Counted from the stretch's first letter, positions 32,714 to 40,479 are shown. The stretch: 40,585 nucleotides of DNA from Microbacterium sp. CPCC 204701 (GCF_004010105.1 NZ_RRYE01000006.1:1-40585), one strand, 5' to 3'. The notes: a model not told the origin generated them from the letters alone. A program made the numbers and translations.

Positions 32714-34827
32714 AGACCCAGACGGATGACCGAGCCTCGAAGGTGGACCTGGATCGGCTCCTCGCGCCCCGCTCGATCGCGATCATCGGGGCCTCCGCGG
32801 ACGAGGGGCGCCACAACGGACGTCCCATCGCCAACCTCCTCCGCACCGGATACACCGGACGCCTCTATCCGGTCACGGCGCGCGAGGGCGATATCCGCGG
32901 CCTTGCGAGCTACCGACGCATCGGCGATGTGCCCGAGCGTGTCGATCTCGCCTACGTCCTCGTACGCGCCGGACTCGTGGAGGACATCGTCGCCGAATGC
33001 GCCGAGGCGGGCGTCGGGGCCGTCGTCGTGTGCTCGTCGGGGTTCGCCGAGGAAGGGACGGATGGGCAGGTGGCGCAAGAGCGCATCCGCGAGCTGGCCG
33101 CTCGCACAGGGATGCGCGTCATCGGCCCCAACTGCATCGGGCTCATCAGCGTTCCCGAGAACGTGCTGTCGTGCACGACGCTCAATGTGACGACTCGGCA
33201 GCTGCCGGGGGACGTCGCAATCGTGAGCCAGAGCGGCGGGATGGCCGCGAACCTCTTCAACCGGGCGCAGGGCGACGACGTCGGTGTGCGTGCGATGGTC
33301 AGCGTGGGGAACGAGGCCGACGTCGGCATCGCCGACATGGTCGCCGCGTTCGCGGATGACCCGTCGGTCCGGACGATTCTGCTGTACGTCGAGCAGCTGC
33401 GCGACATCGGCGCGTTCCGGGATGCCGTGGCGCGGGCGCGCGCGACGGACACGGCGGTGCTCATGCTCAAGGTCGGGCGTTCGGCCGCAGGCGTGCGCAG
33501 TGCGCAGAGCCACACCGGCGCGATGGCCGGGTCGTACGACGTCTTCCGGGACCTCATGCGCCCCTTCGGAGTGCGCGTGGTCGACAGTGTCGACGACCTG
33601 GTGGACGCCGCGCGGCTCCGGCAGCAGCTGCCGGCGCTCGGAGGGCGGCGCGTGCTGGTCGTGTCGCCCTCCGGCGGCGAGTGCGGCTACGTGGCCGACC
33701 TCGCCGAGGGGGCGGGTCTCGAGCTGCCCGAGCTGTCGCCGGCGCTGACCGAGGCGCTGTCGCGCACGATGCGGTTCGGATCCCCAGGCAATCCGCTCGA
33801 CCTGACGGGGCAGATCATCGGCGACCAGGAGCTGCTGGGGAACGTATTCGCCGCCATCGCCGATGCCGGCGAGCACGATGCCGTCGTGGTCGCGCTGCCG
33901 ACGTGGGGCGAGTTCGACTCGAGGCGCCTGACACCGGCGATCGTGGAGGCGACGCGGGGCTCGCGCATCCCGATGATCGTGACCGCCTGGGAATCGCACG
34001 GACTCACCGAGTGGCGGGACGCGTACCTGCGCGACTCCGGAGTGGTCGCCTTCTCGGACGCCGCCCGCGGGGTGCGCGCGCTCGCTCTCACCGCAGATCT
34101 CGAGCGGGTCGCCCCACCGCCCCCCGTGCGCGAAGCGGTCGAGCCGCCGGCTGCCGGCCGCGTGCTCGGCGACGAGGCCGTCCGTGACGAGGCCGGAGCG
34201 AAGTCCCTCCTCGCCGCGTACGGTGTCCCGGTGAGCGTCGAGCGCGCAGCGCGCACCCGAGGCGACGCTCTCACGGCGGCGGCGGCCCTCGGCTACCCGG
34301 TCGTCGTGAAAGGCCTGTGCCACGGCATCCAGCACAAGAGCGATCTGGGGCTCGTTCGCACGGGCGTGGCCGACGATACCGCCCTCGCGGCAGCGCTCGA
34401 CGCGATCGACGGGGCGGTCGCGCGTCACGGCCTGGACTTCGACGCCTACCTCATCGCACGGCAGTACGCCGGGATGGAGATGATCGCCGGCGCGGTCCGA
34501 GACCCCGCCCTCGGCCCCGTGATCATGGTCGGCGCGGGCGGTGTGCTCGCCGAGGTGCTCGACGACCGTGTCTTCCTCCCCTGCCCGGTCGGTGCCGTCG
34601 CGGTGCGCGACGCGATCGCGAGCCTGCGCGTCGGTGGCGTCCTCGGCGGGCACCGTGGACACAGCTACGACGTGGCTGCGCTGGCGAACGTGGTCGCCGC
34701 GGCTTCCCGGCTCATGGCCGAGCATCCCGATCTCGGCGAGATGGACCTCAACCCGATTCTCGTGGGCGCGGACGGGGAAGGAGCGGTCGTCGTCGACGCG
34801 CTCCTCGCGCGTGCCCGCGACAACTGA
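32710..34827 (+). CDS. Acyl-CoA synthetase (ADP-forming), acetyl-CoA synthetase/succinyl-CoA ligase-like
   Basis: A 705-residue fusion. Residues about 15-145 form a CoA-binding domain (LLAPRSIAIIGASADEG). Next are two succinyl-CoA-ligase-like domains with VSQSGGMAANLFNRA and SHTGAMAGSYDVF, in which the His of SHTG is the expected phosphohistidine. The last 230 residues are an ATP-grasp domain (YPVVVKGLCHGIQHKSDLGLV). It would activate a carboxylic acid with ATP, giving ADP and phosphate, or run in reverse. The start is a GTG overlapping the MFS stop, with AGAGGGAG upstream. This is the only acid-activating enzyme in the island, so it probably primes the substrate or an intermediate. Confidence 0.9.
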   Translation: MKTQTDDRASKVDLDRLLAPRSIAIIGASADEGRHNGRPIANLLRTGYTGRLYPVTAREGDIRGLASYRRIGDVPERVDLAYVLVRAGLVEDIVAECAEAGVGAVVVCSSGFAEEGTDGQVAQERIRELAARTGMRVIGPNCIGLISVPENVLSCTTLNVTTRQLPGDVAIVSQSGGMAANLFNRAQGDDVGVRAMVSVGNEADVGIADMVAAFADDPSVRTILLYVEQLRDIGAFRDAVARARATDTAVLMLKVGRSAAGVRSAQSHTGAMAGSYDVFRDLMRPFGVRVVDSVDDLVDAARLRQQLPALGGRRVLVVSPSGGECGYVADLAEGAGLELPELSPALTEALSRTMRFGSPGNPLDLTGQIIGDQELLGNVFAAIADAGEHDAVVVALPTWGEFDSRRLTPAIVEATRGSRIPMIVTAWESHGLTEWRDAYLRDSGVVAFSDAARGVRALALTADLERVAPPPPVREAVEPPAAGRVLGDEAVRDEAGAKSLLAAYGVPVSVERAARTRGDALTAAAALGYPVVVKGLCHGIQHKSDLGLVRTGVADDTALAAALDAIDGAVARHGLDFDAYLIARQYAGMEMIAGAVRDPALGPVIMVGAGGVLAEVLDDRVFLPCPVGAVAVRDAIASLRVGGVLGGHRGHSYDVAALANVVAAASRLMAEHPDLGEMDLNPILVGADGEGAVVVDALLARARDN

Positions 34828-34840
34828 AAGGACCGCCCGG

Positions 34841-35857
34841 ATGGCTCTTCGCTTCGGTCTCGCTCTCATGAACGACTTCCCTCCCGGCACGCGCGTCGCC
34901 GAAAGGGTGCCGCAGCTGCGCGAACAGGCCCGCGAGGCCTCGCGCAACGGCATCTCGTCGCTGTGGGTGCTGCAGCACTACCTCGGCACGATGCCGACGC
35001 TGCAGCCGCTGCCTCTGCTGGCGGCGCTGGCAGCAGACAGCGGGGACCTCGAACTCGGCACCAACATGTTCATCCTGCCGCTGCGTCATCCCGTCGGCGT
35101 GGCCGAGGAGTTCTCCACGCTCGATCACCTGAGCGGCGGCCGCGCGGTCGCCGGTTTCGGCATGGGCTATCGCGAGAACGAGTTCGCCGCTTTCGGAGTG
35201 CCGATGGACGAGCGCATCGCCCGTTACACGGAGGCGATCCACATCGTCCGGGCGCTGTGGTCGGGGCAGCGCGTGACCTTCGAAGGCCGCCACTTCCACA
35301 TCGACGATGAGAAGATCAGCCTCGTCCCCGTCCAGGAGGGCGGCCCGCGCATCCTGATCGGCGCCGGTGCGCACAAGGCGGGCATCGAGCGGGCGGCCGC
35401 GCTCGGGGACGCCTGGATCGTGCCTCCCCACGTCACCGGCGATCGCCTCACGCGCGCGATCCGGCTGTACTCGCAGGCGCGCTCGGAGGCCGCCCCGGGG
35501 GAGTCCTCGAGATTTGTCGTGCGGCGTGAGCTCGTGCTGCACTCAGACCGCGAGCGGGCGCTCGCCGAGGGCACCGCCGCCCGCTCCGAGCTCACCGCCG
35601 AGTACGGAAGGTACAACGCCCCCGACCGGACGGCAGACTATGCGCAGCTCGCCGATCCGGCCGCGGCCGAGCAGAAGGCGAGAGAGGCGTACATCTTCAC
35701 CGACCCCGCAGGAGCCGTCGAGGAGTTCCGTCGGCTCGAGTCGGCCGGGGTCACCGATGTCGTGCTGCGCATGCAGTGGTTCGGTTTGGCCCACGAACGG
35801 ATGCTGCAGACCCTGGCGCTCTTCCGCGACCAGGTGCTGCCGCAGCTGGCCGGCTAG
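34841..35857 (+). CDS. LLM-class flavin-dependent oxidoreductase (second copy)
   Basis: A 338-residue luciferase-like barrel with GTNMFILPLRHPVGVAEEFSTLDHLS, GGRAVAGFGMGYRENEFAAFG and PRILIGAGAHKAGIERAA. It is clearly diverged from the first copy at 14437 (different N-terminus and C-terminal third) and so is not a recent duplication. FMN monooxygenase or F420-dependent chemistry are both possible. AAAGGA lies eight bases before the ATG. The TAG stop shares the CTAG tetramer with the stop of the convergent ferredoxin gene. Confidence 0.88.
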   Translation: MALRFGLALMNDFPPGTRVAERVPQLREQAREASRNGISSLWVLQHYLGTMPTLQPLPLLAALAADSGDLELGTNMFILPLRHPVGVAEEFSTLDHLSGGRAVAGFGMGYRENEFAAFGVPMDERIARYTEAIHIVRALWSGQRVTFEGRHFHIDDEKISLVPVQEGGPRILIGAGAHKAGIERAAALGDAWIVPPHVTGDRLTRAIRLYSQARSEAAPGESSRFVVRRELVLHSDRERALAEGTAARSELTAEYGRYNAPDRTADYAQLADPAAAEQKAREAYIFTDPAGAVEEFRRLESAGVTDVVLRMQWFGLAHERMLQTLALFRDQVLPQLAG

Positions 35858-36051
35858 TCCTCCTCGATGCGGATCGCCCGCTCGGGGCAGTTGCCCTGCG
35901 CCTGACGGGCGAGGTTCCGCTCGGCATCCGTCTGCGGCTGCATGACGACCCACGCGAGGCCGTCCGCGTCGTCGATGTCGAAGATCCTGTCGGCCACCAT
36001 GAGGCAGACGCCGTGACCCTGACAGACGTTCTTGTCGACGGTGACTCGCAT
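35854..36051 (-). CDS. Small ferredoxin, [3Fe-4S]/His-variant type, P450 partner class
   Basis: A 65-residue ferredoxin with Cys10, His13, Cys16 and Cys55 (CQGHGVC and CPERAI). The histidine takes the place of the second cysteine, as in ferredoxins that serve actinobacterial P450s. GGAGG precedes the ATG in minus orientation. It is divergent from the P450 gene, across 116 bases that hold the second ACTATGATAAT site. A second, unrelated [2Fe-2S] ferredoxin is encoded downstream of the P450, so two electron carriers are available. Confidence 0.9.
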   Translation of the reverse strand: MRVTVDKNVCQGHGVCLMVADRIFDIDDADGLAWVVMQPQTDAERNLARQAQGNCPERAIRIEED

Positions 36052-36074
36052 GGGCTCCTCCTCTTCATCGAGCG

Positions 36075-36104
36075 TTGACCAAAGACTATGATAATGGTTA
36101 GGCT
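36075..36104 (+). promoter_or_regulatory. Putative P450 operon promoter
   Basis: TTGACC (36075-36080), an 18-base spacer and TAGGCT (36099-36104). The spacer contains the shared 11-bp word, so a protein bound there would block RNA polymerase. On the opposite strand TTGCGA (36112-36107) and TAGTCT (36088-36083), 18 bases apart, could drive the ferredoxin gene. Confidence 0.55.
36085..36095. promoter_or_regulatory. Shared 11-bp operator-like word (copy 2)
   Basis: ACTATGATAAT, identical to the reverse complement of 21776-21786. It lies between the -35 and -10 of the P450 promoter in a divergent gap, where a repressor site would be expected. Confidence 0.5.
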
Positions 36105-36167
36105 AGTCGCAACGTCTCAAGTCGCGCTGATCCGGGTCGGCCGGCACACAGTGAAGTGGAGAAACCC

Positions 36168-37439
36168 TTGAGCGAGCAGCAGCGCACACCGGTGATCGAG
36201 TTCGACCACAACTCGGCCGGGCACAGCGCCGACACGGTCGGGGACTTCCGGCGCGTACGCGAGCAGGCGCCGGTCGCATGGACAGAGGCATGGGGCGGGT
36301 ACTGGCTGCTCAGCGGCTACGACGCGGTCTTCGATGCCGCACGCGACGACGACCTCTTCAGCTCGGCGCGCCATGCGGAGTTCGGGATCACCGGTCAGGC
36401 GATCACGCTGCCGCAGAAGCCCATGGCGCTGCACCTGCCCATCGAGCTCGACCCGCCGGAATCGCAGAAGTACCGCTCGATCATGAACAGGCTCATCACC
36501 CCGAGGCAGGTGAAGGAGTTGATGCCGATGATCGAGAAGTACGTCGACATGTTCATCGACGAGATCATCGAAACCGGCGAGGCCGACTTCTCGACGCTGA
36601 CCGGTGTGCCCGCGATCGTCACGATCACATGGCTCGGCGCCCCTCTCAGGGACTGGCGCCGCCACGCGAAGCTGCATCGTGCGATCCTCGCCGAGCCGAT
36701 CGGCAGCGAGGCGTATCGGCATGCCGTCGAGGTGGAGCTCCCTGCGCTGTCGAAGATCATCGAGGAAGTGATCCACGAGCGTCGGCTGAACCCGACCGAC
36801 GACGCCATCAGCTTCATCGTGACCCAGGAAGTCGACGGGCGCCCGATCACCGAAGAAGAGGCGTTCAGCATGATCGAGCTCCTGATCTCGGGCGGCGTCG
36901 GCACGACCGCCGCACTCACCGGGCAGTCGCTGGTGTGGATCAGCGAGCACCCGGAGGTCAAGCAGCAGCTGCTGGACGACCCCGGGCTGATGCAGACGGC
37001 GCTGGAGGAGTTCCTCCGCGTGTTCAGCCCGACGCAGGCGCTCTCACGGACCGTGATGAAGGATGTCGAATTCCATGGGGTGCAGCTGCGGCGCGGCGAA
37101 CGCGCGCTGCTCGCCTGGGCGTCGGCGAACCGCGACGGCGCGGACGCCGGCGACACGCCGGACGAGGTCGACATCCGTCGCTCCCCGAACCGCCACCTCG
37201 CGTTCGGCGTCGGCAGCCACAGGTGCGCCGGCTCGCACCTGGCGCGCCCGCTGGCACGCACGATCATCACGAAGATCCTCGAGCGGATGCCGGACTACCG
37301 CATCGATTCCGTGAGCGCCCGTCGATACGATCGCCAGGGCGTGAACACCGGCTACGAGTACCTGCCGGCGACCTTCTCGCCCGGTGAGCGCGTGTATACC
37401 GACGAGGCGCTGTCCGACTTCGAGGGCCCGGAGAACTGA
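36168..37439 (+). CDS. Cytochrome P450
   Basis: A 423-residue soluble bacterial P450. The heme loop FGVGSHRCAGSHLAR carries the thiolate Cys353, helix K has EFLR (ExxR), and the I-helix reads GGVGTT (242-247). The acidic residue usually found before the threonine pair is Gly245. The start is best placed at TTG 36168, six bases after GTGGAG (36156-36161); a GTG at 36156 is the alternative and would add four residues. It heads an operon with the HtaA-like gene, a ferredoxin and a ferredoxin reductase and should hydroxylate the substrate or a pathway intermediate. The CYP family was not determined. Confidence 0.93.
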   Translation: MSEQQRTPVIEFDHNSAGHSADTVGDFRRVREQAPVAWTEAWGGYWLLSGYDAVFDAARDDDLFSSARHAEFGITGQAITLPQKPMALHLPIELDPPESQKYRSIMNRLITPRQVKELMPMIEKYVDMFIDEIIETGEADFSTLTGVPAIVTITWLGAPLRDWRRHAKLHRAILAEPIGSEAYRHAVEVELPALSKIIEEVIHERRLNPTDDAISFIVTQEVDGRPITEEEAFSMIELLISGGVGTTAALTGQSLVWISEHPEVKQQLLDDPGLMQTALEEFLRVFSPTQALSRTVMKDVEFHGVQLRRGERALLAWASANRDGADAGDTPDEVDIRRSPNRHLAFGVGSHRCAGSHLARPLARTIITKILERMPDYRIDSVSARRYDRQGVNTGYEYLPATFSPGERVYTDEALSDFEGPEN

Positions 37440-37445
37440 TCGGTG

Positions 37446-37916
37446 ATGGTCGGATCGACCGCCCCGGCACCTCTGCGGGGAATGCGGTGGGGGATCAAGG
37501 CGAGCTTCCTCGCGTATCTGGCGCACCTGCCCGACACGGCGATGTCCGCGACGGACGGCGCTGTGGACTCCCCGGAGGGCTTCGTCTTCCCTCTCGAGGA
37601 CGCGAGCGACTTCGACGCCCGGACGGGCGCGGGCGAGCTGCGATTCCGCGGCGATGTGAGGCTGCGGGGGCACGGCGGGATGCTGTCGGTGCGCTTCGCG
37701 AATCCCCGCGTGACGGTCGACGACGTCGGACCGTGGCTGTCTGTCGAGGATGCAGCGGGCGCTCGACGGCGAGTCGCGGCGCTCGGCACGCCGAGGTCCG
37801 CCGGCGGCGGCGGGATCGAGATCCCTGCCGCGCTCACGGCGGAGGCCGTGGCGTGCTTCAACGATGTGTACCCCGAGGGGACCGGGCTCGACCCGGTCGT
37901 CATCCGGGGTGTGTGA
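37446..37916 (+). CDS. HtaA-like domain protein without signal peptide
   Basis: A 156-residue protein recognised by MRWGIKASFLAYLAHL near the N-terminus and ELRFRGDVRLRGHGGMLSVR in the middle, which match the heme-binding HtaA domain of corynebacterial heme-uptake proteins. Tyr24 and His76 are candidate heme residues. Unlike the usual members it has no signal peptide or membrane anchor, so it should be cytoplasmic. The ATG at 37446 is six bases after the P450 stop (a GTG at 37443 is possible). Inside a P450 operon it may hold or deliver heme, or play a role in electron transfer (inference). Confidence 0.7.
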   Translation: MVGSTAPAPLRGMRWGIKASFLAYLAHLPDTAMSATDGAVDSPEGFVFPLEDASDFDARTGAGELRFRGDVRLRGHGGMLSVRFANPRVTVDDVGPWLSVEDAAGARRRVAALGTPRSAGGGGIEIPAALTAEAVACFNDVYPEGTGLDPVVIRGV

Positions 37917-37941
37917 CAGGGCGAGTCGGGAGAGGGCTGGA

Positions 37942-38265
37942 ATGTCCGCACAGGTGACCTACACCTCGTCGACCGGCGAACAAGTGACGTACGAGGGCGC
38001 AGCAGGCGAGTCGGTGATGCAGATCGCCATGCACCACGGCCTGCGCGGCATCATCGCCGAATGCGGGGGATCGATGTCGTGCTCGACATGCCATGTGTTC
38101 GTCGACGAGGACGACCTTGAGCTGCTGCCGCCGGTCTCGGAACTGGAAGACGAGATGCTCGACACCACGGCCGTGGACCGTGAGCCGAACTCTCGACTTT
38201 CCTGCCAGCTCGTGCTCGCTGACGGCTGCTGGATCCACGTGACCACACCAGAGAGCCAGATGTGA
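37942..38265 (+). CDS. [2Fe-2S] ferredoxin, putidaredoxin/adrenodoxin type
   Basis: A 107-residue ferredoxin with cluster cysteines 41, 47, 50 and 88 (C-x5-C-x2-C-x37-C; CGGSMSCSTC and LSCQL). The acidic helix DEDDLELLPPVSELEDEMLD is the usual docking surface for P450 and reductase. It carries electrons from the next gene's reductase to the P450. It starts 25 bases after the HtaA-like gene and ends one base before the reductase ATG. Confidence 0.94.
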   Translation: MSAQVTYTSSTGEQVTYEGAAGESVMQIAMHHGLRGIIAECGGSMSCSTCHVFVDEDDLELLPPVSELEDEMLDTTAVDREPNSRLSCQLVLADGCWIHVTTPESQM

Positions 38266-38266
38266 C

Positions 38267-39523
38267 ATGGCGAACGGAATCGTCGTGGTGGGCGCCTCTC
38301 AGGCCGGCGTGCAGCTCGCTGCGAGTCTGCGGGAGGGCGGGTTCCGCCACCCGATCACTCTCATCGATGGCTCCACGCACGAGCCGTACCAGCGCCCGCC
38401 GCTGTCGAAGGACTTCCTCGCCGGCCACGTGGATGCGGAGGGGCTTCGGTTCCGCGATCGCGAGTACTACGAGGAGAACGGCATCGCGCTCGCGCTCGGC
38501 TCGCCGGCGGTCCACGTCGAGCGTGACCACGAGGGTGGCGTCGTCGTCACCGCGGACGGGTCGCGGCATCCTTACGACCGGCTCGTGCTCGCAACCGGCG
38601 CGGCCCCGCGCCGGCTCGACATTCCCGGTGCCGACTTGGACGGTGTGCTGGCGCTGCGCGATGCCGACGACGCCGCGCGGCTCAAGGCCTCCTTCGCGAC
38701 GACCGAGAACGTGGTCGTCGTCGGCGGTGGCTTCATCGGGCTGGAGGTGGCGGCGAGCGCACTCAAGCAGGGCAAGAAGGTCACCGTGCTCGAGGCGGCG
38801 CCTCGCATCATCGGGCGTGCCGTCGGAGAGGAGACGAGCAGCTGGTTCCTCGAGGCGCATCGCGCGCGCGGAATGCGGATCGACACCGGGGTCTCCCTCG
38901 CCCGCCTGGTGGGCGACGACGACGGCCACGTCATCGGCGTCGAACTCGCCGACGGTGCAGTGGTGCGCGCGGATGTCGTGATCGTGGGGATCGGCGTCGT
39001 GCCGCGCACCGAGCTCGCCGAGCAGCTGGGCCTCGAGATCGCGAACGGCATCGTGGTGGACGAGCACTCGGTGGCATCGGATGGCAGCACCCTCGCAGTC
39101 GGCGACGTCGCCAACCTTCCGAATCCCTATGGGCGATGCGCCGAGGCGATGTCACGCATCCGCCTCGAAAGCGTGAACAATGCGATCGAGCAGGCGCGGT
39201 TCGCCGCGGGCACCCTGCTGGGCGATCCGCGCACGTACGCCTCCGTCCCGTGGTTCTGGTCGAACCAAGGGGACATCAGGCTCCAGATGGCGGGCCTCAA
39301 CGTCGGCTACGACCGCGTCGTGATCCGGGGCGACGTGCCGGCCGAGAAGTTCTCGGTGCTCTACTTCCGCGACGACATGCTGCTCGGGGCCGACTGCGTC
39401 AACAATCCCGTCGACTTCATGGCTGTGAGGCAGGCCCTCGCGCGCGACAGGCATCTGGTTCCCGAGGATGCGCTTCGGCCTGAGCCCCTGAAGACGCTCT
39501 TCGTCGACGGTGCGACCACCTGA
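38267..39523 (+). CDS. NAD(P)H-dependent ferredoxin reductase (putidaredoxin reductase type)
   Basis: A 418-residue FAD enzyme. IVVVGASQAGVQLAASL is the FAD site, YQRPPLSKDFL the flavin loop, VVVVGGGFIGLEVAASA the NAD(P)H Rossmann motif, and VGDVANLPNPYG the second FAD motif. The C-terminal VPWFWSNQGDIRLQMAGL matches putidaredoxin and rhodocoxin reductases. With the ferredoxin and P450 it forms a complete class I three-component system. Its last 14 bases overlap the start of the following permease gene. Confidence 0.94.
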   Translation: MANGIVVVGASQAGVQLAASLREGGFRHPITLIDGSTHEPYQRPPLSKDFLAGHVDAEGLRFRDREYYEENGIALALGSPAVHVERDHEGGVVVTADGSRHPYDRLVLATGAAPRRLDIPGADLDGVLALRDADDAARLKASFATTENVVVVGGGFIGLEVAASALKQGKKVTVLEAAPRIIGRAVGEETSSWFLEAHRARGMRIDTGVSLARLVGDDDGHVIGVELADGAVVRADVVIVGIGVVPRTELAEQLGLEIANGIVVDEHSVASDGSTLAVGDVANLPNPYGRCAEAMSRIRLESVNNAIEQARFAAGTLLGDPRTYASVPWFWSNQGDIRLQMAGLNVGYDRVVIRGDVPAEKFSVLYFRDDMLLGADCVNNPVDFMAVRQALARDRHLVPEDALRPEPLKTLFVDGATT

Positions 39524-40472
39524 GGCCGCCGTCCGCCGCGCCGACGCCGATCGTCGCGGAGGCCTTCTCTGGGCGGCGGCGGCCTTCACGATGTGGGGGC
39601 TGTCCACGCTGTTCTGGCCGTTGCTGGTCCCGGCCGGGCCGATCGAGGTGCTGATGCACCGCATCGTCTGGGCGTTCGTGCTGAGTGCGGTCCTCATGTC
39701 CGTTCTGCGCAGCTGGGGGAGCCTGCGGGGTCTCAACGCACGGACGTGGTCGCTGATCGCCGCGGGCGGCGTGCTGAATGCCGCCAATTGGGGGCTGTTC
39801 ATCTTCGCCGTGCTCAGCGGTCAGGTCATCTCCGCCTCGATGGCGTACTTCCTCAATCCGATCGCCAGCGCCGCCTTCGGTGTGCTGGTGCTCCGCGAAC
39901 GGCCGCGCGCGACACAGATCGCGGCGCTCGCGATCGGTTCCGGCGCGGTCGTGGCGACGGGTTTCGCCGCCGGCGGCAACGTCTGGCTGCCGCTCCTCAT
40001 GGCCACGTGCTTCGGCCTCTACGCGCTGGTCCAGCGCGTGGTCCGGCTCGCTCCGGTGGCGACGCTCACGGGCGAGTCCGCGGTGCTGTTCCCCTTGGCG
40101 ATCGGCGTGCTCGCGATCCTGCAGCTCACGGGCGAGTCGACGCTCCTCGATCAGGGCCTCTCGCACGTCGTCCTGTTCGTCGTCGGCGGTGCCGTCACCC
40201 TCGCCCCTCTGCTCGCATTCGCCTACGCCGCGCGTCGCACGCCGCTGAGCACGATGGCGGTGATGCAGTACATCGCGCCGCTGATCCAGTTCTGCGTGGG
40301 TGTCTTCGTCATGGGCGAACCCATGCCGGCTGCGCGCTGGATCGGTCTGGCCCTCGTGCTCGTCGCGGTGGCCGTCTTCACGACGGGGGAGATCGCGGCT
40401 GCACGCCATCGTGCGAGGCCTTCCGGCCGCAAGGGGTGGGGCCCGCAGCGTTCCGCCGCTATGCCCGATTGA
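39510..40472 (+). CDS. rarD: RarD-type EamA-family transporter
   Basis: A 320-residue membrane protein with about ten segments and two EamA repeats. GGLLWAAAAFTMWGLSTLFWPLL and the EVLMHRIVWAF stretch are typical of RarD (chloramphenicol-sensitive protein) homologues. The function is not well defined; they are thought to be drug/metabolite permeases. The GTG start lies 14 bases inside the reductase gene, so translation may be coupled, but the gene may belong to the flanking chromosome rather than to the island. Confidence 0.85.
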   Translation: MRPPEAAVRRADADRRGGLLWAAAAFTMWGLSTLFWPLLVPAGPIEVLMHRIVWAFVLSAVLMSVLRSWGSLRGLNARTWSLIAAGGVLNAANWGLFIFAVLSGQVISASMAYFLNPIASAAFGVLVLRERPRATQIAALAIGSGAVVATGFAAGGNVWLPLLMATCFGLYALVQRVVRLAPVATLTGESAVLFPLAIGVLAILQLTGESTLLDQGLSHVVLFVVGGAVTLAPLLAFAYAARRTPLSTMAVMQYIAPLIQFCVGVFVMGEPMPAARWIGLALVLVAVAVFTTGEIAAARHRARPSGRKGWGPQRSAAMPD

Positions 40473-40479
40473 CCCCGCG

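Noticed and set aside
36168-39523. Camphor-type pathway assignment from the P450 operon
   Set aside because: The redox partners are of the putidaredoxin kind, but no recognisable camphor-specific dehydrogenase or 6-oxocamphor hydrolase is seen; the substrate cannot be inferred.
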